64,000 bases of DNA from Chloroflexota bacterium (GTDB lineage: Bacteria; Chloroflexota; Anaerolineae; Aggregatilineales; Phototrophicaceae). The notes under the pieces were generated by a model. It worked only from the letters and a program-made list of their open reading frames with translations, had not been told where the DNA came from and searched no databases. The stretch spans positions 1-64,000 of the forward strand of contig JAPPFH010000023.1 of the NCBI GenBank assembly GCA_028875185.1. The letters run 5' to 3'. Positions 20,893-30,402 of the stretch are shown piece by piece. A program made the position numbers and the translations under genes. Every line of letters starts with the position of its first letter. Within the stretch, counting starts at the first letter, position 1.

Positions 20893-22062
20893 TTAGAGTA
20901 GACTGCGATAAACATCTTCCAGTCTCTCCGAGATCTCATCCCATGTATACGACTCTTGGACCAGCTGCCGCGCTCGCAGTCCCATGGTACGGCGCAAATC
21001 TCGGTCATTCAACAAAAGCCTAAGCTTTTCCGCGAACGTATCCACCTCCGCCTTAACCACATAGCCCGCGCCTATTCTCGCCACCTCGTCCAGATTACAG
21101 CCCGGCGACAGCGCCACCGGCAAGCCCGCCGCCATCGCCTCGAGCGCCGCCATCGGCTGACCCTCGCCTGTCGCCGGCAGGGCGAAGACGTCAGCGGCCG
21201 CCAGCGCGCCCAGCCGCTCAGCGCCTTGGAGGTAGCCGGTGAATATGATCCGCCGATCGCCTTCAGCAAACGCTTTCAAGATCGACAGCATGCCGTCATC
21301 GGGCCCGACGATGAGCAGGCGCGAGTCCTCCAAGTCAATCGCCTTGAACGCTTTAATCAGCACATCGACGCCCTTGCGCCTGTGCAGCCGGCCCATGAAG
21401 AGCGCGATCTGCCCGTCACCAAGGTTGAATCGTCTGCGGAATGGAGCAGCCAAGGCGCGCCGGTCGAAGTCGCCGAGGTCAACGCCGTTCGGGATGACGC
21501 TGAAACCGGTCGGCTTGCGCCGCGCCCCGAAACGCCGCCACAGCGTCTCCGCTTCGTCTTGTTCAGCTGCGCTCAAGGTGACGACATGATCGATCCGTGA
21601 GGCGATGCCCGGGCTAAGCAGATGATCCCAGGCGCGCTTCAAGGCGCCGCGGCCGGTATTCAGATTGAGTGTGCCGTGGGGCGAGAGGACGATCGGCACA
21701 TCGAGTTTCTTTGCAACCGGCGTCGCCAGCAGATTCTCCAACGTTCGGAATTCGTGAATATGAAGCGCATCGATAGTCGGTAGAAGCGCTTCCGCGGACC
21801 GCTTCAGGCTGCGCGGCGTTGACAGGTTGAAGCGTCCGCGGAGCCGAGGCAGGACGTTGGGACGCCGCAAGACGCGTACGCCGTCAATCATTTCGTCTTG
21901 CGCGCCGGCATAGCGCCTTCTGTGATCGAGGGCGTCAGTCGTGAGCACAGTGACGTCATGCCCGCGTCGCGCCAGCGCTGCCGCCATTCCTTCAACCGAG
22001 CGCACGACGCCGCCGAAGGCATAAGCCGGCGCGTAATAGGGCGTCAGGTGAAGGATGCGCAT
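20893..22062 (-). CDS. glycosyltransferase family 4 (GT-B)
   Basis: A 389-residue GT-B glycosyltransferase. The N-terminal Rossmann half begins 'MRILHLTPYYAPAYAFGGV', as in WcaI/PimB-like GT4 enzymes. The donor half carries 'ALFMGRLHRRKGVDVLIKAF' and the nucleotide-sugar signature 'FALPATGEGQPMAALEAMA', where the usual E-x7-E motif is present. It probably adds a hexose during exopolysaccharide or cell-surface glycan synthesis. The start is 7 bases after the stop of the flippase gene, so the two are one operon. The sugar and acceptor cannot be predicted. Confidence 0.9.
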   Translation of the reverse strand: MRILHLTPYYAPAYAFGGVVRSVEGMAAALARRGHDVTVLTTDALDHRRRYAGAQDEMIDGVRVLRRPNVLPRLRGRFNLSTPRSLKRSAEALLPTIDALHIHEFRTLENLLATPVAKKLDVPIVLSPHGTLNLNTGRGALKRAWDHLLSPGIASRIDHVVTLSAAEQDEAETLWRRFGARRKPTGFSVIPNGVDLGDFDRRALAAPFRRRFNLGDGQIALFMGRLHRRKGVDVLIKAFKAIDLEDSRLLIVGPDDGMLSILKAFAEGDRRIIFTGYLQGAERLGALAAADVFALPATGEGQPMAALEAMAAGLPVALSPGCNLDEVARIGAGYVVKAEVDTFAEKLRLLLNDRDLRRTMGLRARQLVQESYTWDEISERLEDVYRSLL

Positions 22063-22069
22063 CGGCGCG

Positions 22070-23599
22070 TCACCAGGTTAATTCGACATCGCGCCGCCAG
22101 AAGCGCGTCAGGTATCCGCCGCCGGGGATAGATTCCGCCAGCCGATAGAGCAGGTCCCAATCATCGGCGCTCAGCACGCGCGTCAGGATTGCGCCGGCGA
22201 GATAGACGACAGCGCCTGCAAGCACGGGCAGAATTATTACATTTTCACGAAGCGCCAGCATGACGAGCGCGGTCGGTCCCGCAATAATCAGCAGCTTCAT
22301 GGCGCTATGGGCGAGGCTGCGCCAAGCCAAGCCTGGGGCGCGAAATCCCTTGAGAAACAGAATTACAACTAGAACTTCGCCAATGATCGAGGCGATGACG
22401 GCGCCGCGCGGGTCGCCCCATTTGAGCAGCAAAATCGCAGTAAGCGTCGCGTTCAGCGCCAAGCCGACGCCGCGAATCAGGAGCAGTTGCCGTTGCTGGT
22501 TCTGTATAACAAGTCCCATGTGAAAGACGTTGCCGAACATTGCAGCGGCGGTGTACCAGATCAGCAGACGCAAGATGCCGGCCGAGGGCGCGTAGGCTTC
22601 GCCGAGAAGAGGAATCATGATCTTTTCCGCCAGAACGCTGATGCTCAAAGCCAGCGGCAGGCCGATGATCATGTTGTAGCGAGCGAGCTTTTCGATCATG
22701 TTCCCGAATACGGGATTCGCTCCATCCTCATAATAGCGCGCCAGCAATGGGTATGCCGCTACCAGTACCGATGCGCTGAATAACTCAATCATCCCGATGT
22801 TGATGACGAATGCGGCGGTGAGGTATCCGGTAACACGCTCGCCGAGAAAGCCCGTCGTCATCAGCTTATCGGCATGCTGATATGCCAGCGTCAAAGTCGA
22901 TGAAAGCGCCACGGGCGCGCTGTTGATTATCAGGGGCCGGGCAATGCCGCGGTCGAAAGGGAACTCGGGGCGCAAGCCGGCGCGAAAGTTCAATGCTGTC
23001 AATACGACTGACCGTGCCAGACCGGATATGAGCGCGGCGCCATAAACTCCGAGCAGCCCCCAGCCGGCGGTCAATGCCAGCAGGGCGAGCGCGATGCGAA
23101 AGACGATATGGACGATTTCGACAATTGAGGTCTTGACCATGTCTTCCCGCGCCAGCAGCAAGTCGTGGCTCATATTGCCAAAGAGATCGACGAAGAGGTT
23201 GATCCCGGCGAGGGCGGCGAAGGCGCGCAAGGTCTCGCTGTAACCGATGGCGACGCCGTTCATCGCGATATAAGCGACTAGCGCCAAGACCGTCTGGATG
23301 TAGAGCATTGCCGACCAGTATTTGCCGGCTTTGCTTGGGTCGCGCGCGACATCGCGAATGATGATCAAGCCCATGCCGAAGCTGGCGACCGCGGCCGCGT
23401 TCACCATCAAGCCGCCAACGGTTCCATAAATCCCGTATTCGCTTGGGCCGAGCCAGGTCGAAAGCACCAATTGCCAAATGTAGAGCGTGCCTTTGCTAAT
23501 GATGCTGGCGATCATCAGCGCGCTGACGTTGCGGGCGGCGCGCTTGGCATCGCTGCCGGCCACGCTGGCCGGTTCAGGCGCCGCGCTTGGGCTCGTCAT
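22070..23599 (-). CDS. polysaccharide flippase (Wzx/MATE-like)
   Basis: A 509-residue membrane protein with about 12-14 helices of the oligosaccharide flippase / MVF superfamily. It has the common opening of an amphipathic start followed by 'ASIISKGTLYIWQLVLS' and 'LGPSEYGIYGTVGGLMVNAA'. Such proteins flip lipid-linked oligosaccharides across the cytoplasmic membrane. ATG 23599 is preferred: AGGTG lies upstream, and the frame extension to 23647 adds only polar residues. It is coupled to the GT4 gene downstream, which supports a surface-polysaccharide role. Confidence 0.88.
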   Translation of the reverse strand: MTSPSAAPEPASVAGSDAKRAARNVSALMIASIISKGTLYIWQLVLSTWLGPSEYGIYGTVGGLMVNAAAVASFGMGLIIIRDVARDPSKAGKYWSAMLYIQTVLALVAYIAMNGVAIGYSETLRAFAALAGINLFVDLFGNMSHDLLLAREDMVKTSIVEIVHIVFRIALALLALTAGWGLLGVYGAALISGLARSVVLTALNFRAGLRPEFPFDRGIARPLIINSAPVALSSTLTLAYQHADKLMTTGFLGERVTGYLTAAFVINIGMIELFSASVLVAAYPLLARYYEDGANPVFGNMIEKLARYNMIIGLPLALSISVLAEKIMIPLLGEAYAPSAGILRLLIWYTAAAMFGNVFHMGLVIQNQQRQLLLIRGVGLALNATLTAILLLKWGDPRGAVIASIIGEVLVVILFLKGFRAPGLAWRSLAHSAMKLLIIAGPTALVMLALRENVIILPVLAGAVVYLAGAILTRVLSADDWDLLYRLAESIPGGGYLTRFWRRDVELTW

Positions 23600-23717
23600 C
23601 GTATGACACCTGGTTGTCGAGCGGAGAGCGCTCGCGCGATCAACCATGGGACCGGATTCGCCGCATCCGGCGCCGGTCGCGCGGATGGGGGGCTAGGGAT
23701 GATGAGCTTCATTCGCT

Positions 23718-25109
23718 ATGATTGTGGTGATGGCAAGTGACGAACCCCGGCTGATGATTGATTCGATGGACGCCGCCATCCACTACATTTTCAAAACGCG
23801 CCGCCGTCTCGACGCGGCCCCGCGCGGTCTTGATGAGTATACACGCGATATTACATTGACGCGCGGATTGCTCGAGCGCGCGAATCTGATGAACGAAGCG
23901 CGCCAATACGCGGTCGTCACGGGCAGCCGCGGCAAAGGCTCGGTGACCGCGATTATGGCCAAGCTGCTTCAGTCGCTCGGGCATTGCGTCGGCGCCATTA
24001 CCAGCCCGCATCTTGTCCACTGGAATGAACGGATTCGAGTGAACGGGCGGATGATCCCAACCGCCGACTTTCTCCGTATCCTTCGCGGGCTGCAGCCGAT
24101 GATCGATAGTGTCGTGGCGGAGCTGGCGCCGGGGCAATACCTTAGCCCGCAGGGGATATTCTTGGCAGTCGCGCTGCGGCACTTTGACGAGCGGAATGTC
24201 GACGCAGCGGTGCTGGAGGTCGGGCGCGGCGGGCGCTTTGATGATGTCGCTGTGGCGCCGAACAAGGTGTCGGTCTTTGCGCCTATCATGCTGGAGCATA
24301 CCGCGCTGCTCGGCGAGGAGATTGAGCGAATCGCTTGGCATAAGGCGGGCATCATCAAGGACGGCGGTGAAGCCGTGACGCTGCCGCAGGATCAGTCGGC
24401 GCTGGGCGTCATTAAGGCGGAAGCGCAATTGAAACGCGCAAACCTGACCTGTTTGGCGCATTCTGAATTGGCGAGACTCGTAGCTGATAAGCCAGGCGGA
24501 CAACTGATCAATCTGCCGCCTTATGGCGAGCTGTTCCTGCCCATGCTCGGTCGGTATCAGATCGATAACGCGACCCTGGCAATTCGCGCGGTGGAAGCGT
24601 TTCAGCGCGTTCTGAATGCTGGCGCAGCGGAATCCGCGGCCACCATTGACAGGATCCGGCGCGGATTGGGGGGCGTAAAATGGTTGGGTCGTGTCCAGCT
24701 TTTGTCTGAGAATCCGCATGTTTTTGTCGATGGCGCGATCACAGTTCCTTCGGCCGAGTCCTTTATCGACAGCGTGCGCGGGCGCCTGCGCCAGCCGGTG
24801 GTAGCCATCGTCGGCATACCGCGCGACCGTAACTATGCCGGTGTATATCGTGTGATGGCGCGGGTCAGCCGATCGCTGATCATCACCGAGACCGACATCA
24901 ATCCGAATACGCGTTTTCCCGCGCCGGAAGATGCCACAGCGGCCGCGCGCGCCGCTTGTGCCGATCTATCCTATACTAGGGATTTGCCAAGCGCGCTCGC
25001 GTTGGCGCGAACGAGAGCCGGTCCTTCAGGCACGATCTTGCTGGCGGGTTCGCTGATGCTGGTCGGCGAATGCATGTTGATTTGGGATGTCGATACCACC
25101 GCGATTTAG
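23718..25109 (+). CDS. folC: FolC-like Mur ligase (folylpolyglutamate synthase family)
   Basis: A 463-residue ATP-dependent ligase of the Mur superfamily. It has the P-loop GSRGKGS (about 68-74), 'ITSPHLVHWNERIRVNG', 'VLEVGRGGRFD' and 'LEHTALLGEEIERIAWHKAG', which are the FolC hallmarks for binding ATP and (dihydro)folate and adding glutamate. It departs from FolC at the start of the C-terminal domain, where the usual DGAHNP is D338-G-A-I-T-V, so the His and Asn are missing. The enzyme may use another substrate or be less active. It is divergent from the flippase operon and followed by a methyltransferase. Confidence 0.8.
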   Translation: MIVVMASDEPRLMIDSMDAAIHYIFKTRRRLDAAPRGLDEYTRDITLTRGLLERANLMNEARQYAVVTGSRGKGSVTAIMAKLLQSLGHCVGAITSPHLVHWNERIRVNGRMIPTADFLRILRGLQPMIDSVVAELAPGQYLSPQGIFLAVALRHFDERNVDAAVLEVGRGGRFDDVAVAPNKVSVFAPIMLEHTALLGEEIERIAWHKAGIIKDGGEAVTLPQDQSALGVIKAEAQLKRANLTCLAHSELARLVADKPGGQLINLPPYGELFLPMLGRYQIDNATLAIRAVEAFQRVLNAGAAESAATIDRIRRGLGGVKWLGRVQLLSENPHVFVDGAITVPSAESFIDSVRGRLRQPVVAIVGIPRDRNYAGVYRVMARVSRSLIITETDINPNTRFPAPEDATAAARAACADLSYTRDLPSALALARTRAGPSGTILLAGSLMLVGECMLIWDVDTTAI

Positions 25110-25171
25110 GTGGTTGGCGGGCGGTGGCGCGGCAAATGTCGAGAAGGCGAAACTAAGGGCAGTTATTCTTG

Positions 25172-25930
25172 ATGGCGGAACCCGCTGACCGGTACGATAG
25201 TACGCGTCATTCTTGGGAGAAGATTTGGGATGAGGCGTCGATCGAGGTGGAGCTTGAGGCGGTGCAATACGAGCGGGCGCAAGCGACAATCCGCGCGTAT
25301 TTGCCGTATCTAGCCAAGGAAGATCGTCATCTCGAAGCCGGCAGCGGTTTGAGCGCGGTTGTCATTACGCTGCGAGAGTTGGGCTACCGCGCGCAAGGCT
25401 TGGATTACGCCATTAACGCCTTGCTGGAATCGCGCCGGCATGATCCCGGTTTGCCGCTGGCCGCCGGCGATGTTCACCACTTGCCGTACCGCGACAATTG
25501 CTTCGGCAGCTATTTGTCCTTCGGCGTATTGGAACACTTTGAGCATGGCATGCTGCCAGCGCTGCGGGAAGCGCATCGCGTCATTAAGCCCGGTGGCGCG
25601 CTGGTGCTGACGATTCCGTATCCCAACCTTGTCTATCGCGCCGTCCAAATGAAACGAAGACTGAGCAGCGCCGGTCAGTTGACTGATGACGAATTTTACG
25701 AAAGCGCTTACACGCGCCGCCAATTGACCGACGCCGTGTCCCAGGCCGGTTTCAGCGTCTTGCGCGTCGAACCGATGAGCCACGCATTTACCCTGTGGGG
25801 GCTGGGCGTTTGGTTCCGCGCGCCGGGTTACTACCGGACGAACCGGCTGGCTGAAACCCTGGGTGTGGCGTTCGAGCGCTTAGCGCCCTGGCTCTTCAGT
25901 TTTTCCTCGCTGCTCATCGCCCGAAAATGA
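25172..25930 (+). CDS. class I SAM-dependent methyltransferase
   Basis: A 252-residue protein with a Rossmann-like Methyltransf_11/25 domain. Motif I is 'HLEAGSGLSAVVITL', a glycine-rich loop slightly off the E/DxGxGxG pattern. Motif II 'QGLDYA' and the later 'LSFGVLEHFE' and 'VIKPGGALVLTIPYP' follow. A short C-terminal hydrophobic stretch (LFSFSSLLIA) may touch the membrane. A TTG three bases upstream is in frame, but the ATG at 25172 is more likely. It follows folC by 62 bases. The substrate is unknown; the glycan genes nearby make a sugar or lipid acceptor plausible. Confidence 0.85.
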   Translation: MAEPADRYDSTRHSWEKIWDEASIEVELEAVQYERAQATIRAYLPYLAKEDRHLEAGSGLSAVVITLRELGYRAQGLDYAINALLESRRHDPGLPLAAGDVHHLPYRDNCFGSYLSFGVLEHFEHGMLPALREAHRVIKPGGALVLTIPYPNLVYRAVQMKRRLSSAGQLTDDEFYESAYTRRQLTDAVSQAGFSVLRVEPMSHAFTLWGLGVWFRAPGYYRTNRLAETLGVAFERLAPWLFSFSSLLIARK

Positions 25931-26094
25931 TGCCGATACATAGGGGCGCCGCGCGGTTGGGCAAAGATTACGTCATTGAAGCCGGCTCACTGCGCCTTCA
26001 TCCATTTAGCCGCTGATTGACAACAGCATCCTTCTTGTATAGGCTTCGTCTTGTCGTAGGGGCAAGGACAAGACTTCAGGAGGGATGCGACAAG

Positions 26095-26754
26095 ATGGAG
26101 CATCCAAAGCAATCGCAGGAAAGCATGGCGGCGCGGGTGATGCGCTTTGACGAGCTCAAACAAAAGGGCATCCCGATCATGTTCATCGACAGCATGCTGC
26201 CGCGCCACATGCGCATGAATTACGCTGTCATTGGCGATACCGCGTCAGAGAATCCCGATTTCAGCATCCAGCGCGCAATCACCGAGCCGCATCGCTATCA
26301 GATCGGCATCATGTGGGCGCCACCCGGTTGTGGTCCCGCGTGGCACACCCATGATTATATCGAGTCTTTCTTTATGCTCACCGGACCCTGGACCTTTTAT
26401 TGGGGCAATGAAGACGATCCCGACAAGGTCGAAGGCGAATTCGTATTAAAGGCCTGGGATATGATCTCGCTGCCGCCCGGCATGTACCGCAGCTTCGAGT
26501 ATTCTGGCGATGAAATCGGCTGGGTCTATGCCGTGCTGGAAGCGCATGAAGTATTCGAAGGCAAGGACCCATACTGGTCGCCGCAGATTGAAGCTGCGGC
26601 ATCGGCAAACGGATATGCGGCGGACGAACGCGGCAAGATGGTGCACCCGCCCGATTACGAAACGCAAAAGGCGGCGCAGAACGAATACCTGTTGAAGACA
26701 TTCCGCGAGCGCGCCGGTGTAGACTTGCAAGACTTCCGTCCGCCGCGAAAGTGA
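26095..26754 (+). CDS. cupin-domain protein
   Basis: A 219-residue protein with a cupin-2 barrel. The first motif is 'PGCGPAWHTHDYIESFFML' (G-x5-H-x-H-x4-E), giving the metal-binding H-H-E set, and the second is 'LPPGMYRSFEYSGDE', where the usual late His is not obvious. The start at ATG 26095 is chosen because AGGAGG lies 11 bases upstream and the upstream extension is repeat-derived. It is followed after 12 bases by a MetE-like gene, so the two form an operon. A role as dioxygenase, isomerase or sensor in the same catabolic route is possible but not shown. Confidence 0.8.
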   Translation: MEHPKQSQESMAARVMRFDELKQKGIPIMFIDSMLPRHMRMNYAVIGDTASENPDFSIQRAITEPHRYQIGIMWAPPGCGPAWHTHDYIESFFMLTGPWTFYWGNEDDPDKVEGEFVLKAWDMISLPPGMYRSFEYSGDEIGWVYAVLEAHEVFEGKDPYWSPQIEAAASANGYAADERGKMVHPPDYETQKAAQNEYLLKTFRERAGVDLQDFRPPRK

Positions 26755-26766
26755 GGGATATCCACT

Positions 26767-27915
26767 ATGAGAACTAGCACGGAACGCATTCTTACCACAC
26801 ACGTCGGCAGCATGCCGCGGCCGCAATACGTGGTCGATCAATTGTTCGCCCAAGATCGGGACGAAGCTTATGATCAAGCGGAATTCGACAGCGTGATGCG
26901 GCGGGCGGTGCGCGAGGTTGCGCAAAAGCAGATAGATGCCGGCGTCGATGTCATCAGCGATGGCGAGATGAGCAAAATCAGCTATGTCACCTATATGCGA
27001 CATCGCTTCACCGGCTTTGAAATCGCCGATGTGCCGCGCGCGACGCCGCAAGATTTGGATGATTTTCCCGCCTATAAGCAGCGCCTGGCAAATGCCGGCG
27101 GCACGCCAGTCTATCATCGGCCCGTCGTGCGCGACGCGATCACGATTAAAGACTTGGGTCCGCTGGAGAAAGACATCGCCAATTTGCTGGCGGCGAAAGC
27201 GGCGGCGGGCGCGCAAGAGGCATTCATGAACTCGGCATCGCCGGGCGTCGTCGCCGGCTTCCAACCCAACGAATATTATCCGACAAAAGAGGAATATCTT
27301 TGGGCGCTGACTGAAGTGCTCAAGATCGAATACGAGAAGATCGCCGAGGCTGGTTTGATCTTGCAGGTGGATTGCCCCGATTTGGCGATGGGGCGGCATA
27401 TCCTATTCCGCGATGTGGATACCGCGGCTTTCTTGAAGGCGGCGCGGGCGCAGGTCGAAGCGCTGAATTACGCGCTGGAGAATGTGCCGGCCGAACAAGT
27501 GCGGCTGCATCTTTGCTGGGGCAATTATGAAGGACCGCATCATCACGATGTCGACCTCGCTGACGTCATCGATATCGTCTTGGCGGCGAAACCGCAGGCG
27601 ATTCAATTCGAAGCGTCCAACCCGCGCCATCAGCATGAGTGGCGGACATGGGCGGAGGCGGACATCCCTGACGACAAAATCTTGATACCGGGCGCGCTGG
27701 ACACAACCACCAATTTCATCGAGCATCCGCAACTGGTTGCCGAGCGCATCGAGCGCTACGCGAACATCGTTGGCAGAGAGCGCGTGCTCGCCGGCACGGA
27801 TTGCGGCTTCGGCACCTTCGCCGGTTTCGGCGCAATTCATCCCGATATCGCTTATGCGAAACTGGGTTCCCTGGCCGAAGGCGCGCGGATCGCAAGCGAA
27901 CGGCTGTGGAATTAA
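26767..27915 (+). CDS. cobalamin-independent methionine synthase-like (MetE C-terminal family) protein
   Basis: A 382-residue TIM-barrel protein of the MetE-C / UROD-like group. It opens 'LTTHVGSMPRPQYV' and has the zinc-ligand sites of the family: His and Cys in 'RLHLCWGNYEG' and Cys in 'AGTDCGFGTF'. It lacks the N-terminal half of true MetE, so it is more likely a methyl- or alkyl-thiol transferase acting on a small substrate than the main methionine synthase. A GAGGGA site precedes ATG 26767. It lies in an operon with the cupin gene and is followed by a HisD-family dehydrogenase, together looking like a small catabolic cluster. Confidence 0.85.
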   Translation: MRTSTERILTTHVGSMPRPQYVVDQLFAQDRDEAYDQAEFDSVMRRAVREVAQKQIDAGVDVISDGEMSKISYVTYMRHRFTGFEIADVPRATPQDLDDFPAYKQRLANAGGTPVYHRPVVRDAITIKDLGPLEKDIANLLAAKAAAGAQEAFMNSASPGVVAGFQPNEYYPTKEEYLWALTEVLKIEYEKIAEAGLILQVDCPDLAMGRHILFRDVDTAAFLKAARAQVEALNYALENVPAEQVRLHLCWGNYEGPHHHDVDLADVIDIVLAAKPQAIQFEASNPRHQHEWRTWAEADIPDDKILIPGALDTTTNFIEHPQLVAERIERYANIVGRERVLAGTDCGFGTFAGFGAIHPDIAYAKLGSLAEGARIASERLWN

Positions 27916-27928
27916 GTCGGGATCGCGC

Positions 27929-28048
27929 ATGATTGAGCGTCTAAGGCAACCCTATTTGCGCCAGCGCTTGCGGCAGCTCATTCACAAGGAACGACCCAAT
28001 CACCTGCTGGAGCTGGAAAGGGACCTCTCTACATGGGAGATGGATTAG
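27929..28048 (+). CDS. possible 39-residue basic peptide
   Basis: A short frame from ATG 27929, 13 bases after the stop of the MetE-like gene. It encodes an Arg/Leu-rich amphipathic helix (MIERLRQPYLRQRLRQLIHK). No ribosome site stands out and no family is recognised. It could be a real small protein of the same operon or chance coding in the gap before hisD. Low confidence. Confidence 0.25.
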   Translation: MIERLRQPYLRQRLRQLIHKERPNHLLELERDLSTWEMD

Positions 28049-28251
28049 GCTTTGGAGGAATATCCGGCGAATCGAAGCGACGATAGCTTCCGGCGCCCGC
28101 GTTTCACCGTTCCGCGCTTTTCCCGATCGCCCGTGAAAGCTGACGGCGATGTCTGCGAGCCTGCGCCTGCGCATGAACCGGCGCCAGCGGGCCGATGATG
28201 CTCGCGCCAAAATGCAGCGTGAAATAACAACGACAAGGACTGAGGAGCGCT

Positions 28252-29532
28252 ATGCCAATTCAATACATCAAGCGCGGAAAAACCATCGAGCAGAAAGCCG
28301 ACGCCGATGCCCAGGTGGAAGCGACCGTGCGCGGCATCCTGGCTGATATCGCCACGCGCAAGGACGAAGCTGTGCGCGAGCTCTCGGCCAAGTTCGATGA
28401 GTGGAGCCCGCCGAGCTTCAAGCTGAGCGAGGCAATAATTCAAGAAACCATTGGCGCGCTGCCGGCGCAGGCGATCGCCGATATCAAATTCGCCCAGGAG
28501 CAAGTGCGTAATTTCGCGCTGGCGCAGCGGGCGGCGCTCCAGGATGTTGAAGTGGAAACGCTGCCTGGCGTCGTGCTGGGGCACAAGAATATTCCGGTCA
28601 ATCGCGTCGGCTGTTATGTGCCGGGCGGGCGTTATCCGATGGTGGCGTCGGCGCATATGAGCACGGTGACAGCCAAAGCCGCCGGCGTCAAAGAAGTCAT
28701 CGCCTGCACGCCCCCGATCAATGGCGAGCTGCCAGCTGCCACGATCGCCGCCATCCACTTCGGCGGCGCCGATGAGATTTACATCCTGGGCGGGGTGCAG
28801 GCGCTAGCTTCAATGGCTTACGGCGCCTTGGGCATGAGGCCCGTCGATATGCTGGTGGGGCCGGGCAATGCCTACGTCGCCGAAGCCAAGCGCCAGTTAT
28901 TCGGCTTGGTGGGCATTGACCTTCTGGCGGGACCGACCGAGGTGCTGCTAGTGGCCGATGAGACCGCCGACGCCGAAATGTGCGCGGTCGATCTGCTGGG
29001 GCAGGCTGAGCATGGACCGACATCGCCGGCTGTGCTGGTGACGACGAGCCGCGCGCTCGCTAAGAGCGTCGAAGCCGAAATCGGACGGCAACTCGAGAAC
29101 TTGCCGACGGCGGATCTAGCAGGCGTCGCCTGGCGCGATTATGGCGAGGTCATTCAGGTCGATACCGATGAAGAGATGCTGCGGGTCGCCGATGAGATCG
29201 CCAGCGAACACGTCCAAATCTTGACGCGCGATCCCGATTATTTTCTGAAGAACATGAGCAATTACGGCGCGCTCTTTCTCGGTCCGGAAACGAATGTCGC
29301 CTACGGAGACAAAATCATCGGCACCAATCACACCCTGCCGACCAAGAAAGCCGGGCGCTACACCGGTGGTTTGTGGGTGGGCAAGTTCATCAAAACCGTG
29401 ACTTACCAGCGCGTCACGGAAAAAGCGAGCGCGCTCATCGGCGAGTACGGCAGCCGCCTCTGCGACCTCGAAGGCTTCATGGGGCATAAGGAACAATGCG
29501 ATCTGCGACTGCGGCGCTATGGCAGGGGATAA
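28252..29532 (+). CDS. hisD: histidinol-dehydrogenase family protein (possibly catabolic, HpsN-like)
   Basis: A 426-residue zinc- and NAD-dependent dehydrogenase. The key HisD residues are present: Gln and His in 'GQAEHG', the Glu-His pair in 'ASEHVQIL', Asp in '[14 protein letters not shown]' and His in 'MGHKEQ'. The segment '[19 protein letters not shown]' is of the type seen in sulfopropanediol dehydrogenase (HpsN) and related catabolic members rather than biosynthetic HisD, and no his genes are adjacent. GAGGAG precedes ATG 28252. Neighbours (cupin, MetE-like) favour a catabolic alcohol or aldehyde oxidation. A stray copy of its last codons lies at 30403-30480. Confidence 0.85.
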   Translation: MPIQYIKRGKTIEQKADADAQVEATVRGILADIATRKDEAVRELSAKFDEWSPPSFKLSEAIIQETIGALPAQAIADIKFAQEQVRNFALAQRAALQDVEVETLPGVVLGHKNIPVNRVGCYVPGGRYPMVASAHMSTVTAKAAGVKEVIACTPPINGELPAATIAAIHFGGADEIYILGGVQALASMAYGALGMRPVDMLVGPGNAYVAEAKRQLFGLVGIDLLAGPTEVLLVADETADAEMCAVDLLGQAEHGPTSPAVLVTTSRALAKSVEAEIGRQLENLPTADLAGVAWRDYGEVIQVDTDEEMLRVADEIASEHVQILTRDPDYFLKNMSNYGALFLGPETNVAYGDKIIGTNHTLPTKKAGRYTGGLWVGKFIKTVTYQRVTEKASALIGEYGSRLCDLEGFMGHKEQCDLRLRRYGRG

Positions 29533-29556
29533 AGGCGCCGCGCGGCAGTATCAGTC

Positions 29557-29916
29557 TTAGATTGTCAGGTAAAGATATTCCAAGCGGTTTTCCATATCGG
29601 CAGGCGAATATATCCGTTTGAACTCGATGAAATAGCGCAGTAAAACTCCGTAGTCTCGGTACATGCCGGGGATGAAAACGATACCGGCGTGTTTTATGCC
29701 TTGGCTGGCCATGCGGATGTAGTCTTTGTCGTAGGTGCATAAGACGCGGCCAGAAGTCCTGGCAAATTCAAGTTGATTCGGATCACTCTGTCCGAGACGT
29801 TTGAGAACTGGCGTCGTGACCGTGTCTATTCCTAGTTCATTCAATCGTTTAGCGACTGCGACTGGCATATTCTCGTCGAAGAAAAGGCGGATGTCGTTGT
29901 CAGCCAATTTCGTCAT
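29557..29916 (-). CDS. DUF5615 PIN-like protein (toxin candidate), module 1
   Basis: A 119-residue protein of the DUF5615 / PIN-like family. It has the early acidic pair in 'RLFFDENMP', 'LNELGIDTVTT', the later 'VLCTYDKDYIRMA' with its conserved Asp, and 'AGIVFIPG'. PIN-like folds are Mg-dependent ribonucleases when the acidic residues are complete. It overlaps the end of the DUF433 gene by 17 bases, the typical DUF433-DUF5615 pair annotated as toxin-antitoxin-like. Toxicity is inferred from the family only. Confidence 0.85.
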   Translation of the reverse strand: MTKLADNDIRLFFDENMPVAVAKRLNELGIDTVTTPVLKRLGQSDPNQLEFARTSGRVLCTYDKDYIRMASQGIKHAGIVFIPGMYRDYGVLLRYFIEFKRIYSPADMENRLEYLYLTI

Positions 29917-30331
29917 CCATTATTTCTAGGACTCGCTTTTCGAAATCGACGCCTACTCCCGATATAGACTTTCGGCTGGCTCGTTGCAGCGCCGCCCGAT
30001 ACTTGCTTAGAGAATTGTCAAACGCGGTCTGCAGCAGATTGGATTTCTCCGGCCGATCCCGGCCTTCCTTTGCCAACTCGAGCCCAATCCGAATGTCCTC
30101 GCGGATGTCGGCATCAATCTCGGCTTTGTTGCAATAGTAATAGGCGAGAGCCGCGTGCGTCTCCGCCATCGAAAGATCGTAATCCTGGGCCAATTGATCG
30201 GGAGTTCGCTCCGCGAAGTTCATCGCCATTACAATGTCTATCACACGCAAGGTTGTGCCGACGATGCACGGTCGCCCCCCGCGAACTTCGGGATTGCGAT
30301 AGATCAGATTGATGCTCTCGATCGTGTTCAT
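29900..30331 (-). CDS. DUF433 protein (antitoxin candidate), module 1
   Basis: A 143-residue protein. The N-terminal ~75 residues are a DUF433 domain, a winged-helix-like fold with 'INLIYRNPEVRGGRPCIVGT' and 'LRVIDIVMAMNFAERTPDQL'. The C-terminal half is charged and helical, probably binding the DUF5615 partner that overlaps it. It is the first gene of the pair and would be both antitoxin and autorepressor if this acts as a toxin-antitoxin system. It is a close paralogue of the gene at 30867-31337; the N termini share most residues. Confidence 0.85.
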   Translation of the reverse strand: MNTIESINLIYRNPEVRGGRPCIVGTTLRVIDIVMAMNFAERTPDQLAQDYDLSMAETHAALAYYYCNKAEIDADIREDIRIGLELAKEGRDRPEKSNLLQTAFDNSLSKYRAALQRASRKSISGVGVDFEKRVLEIMDDEIG

Positions 30332-30402
30332 CGCAGGCTCCTAGCTAAGTGTGGTATTTCACATTGTACCTTAAACTGGAGCAATAATGTCGTGTCGGGA
30401 TC

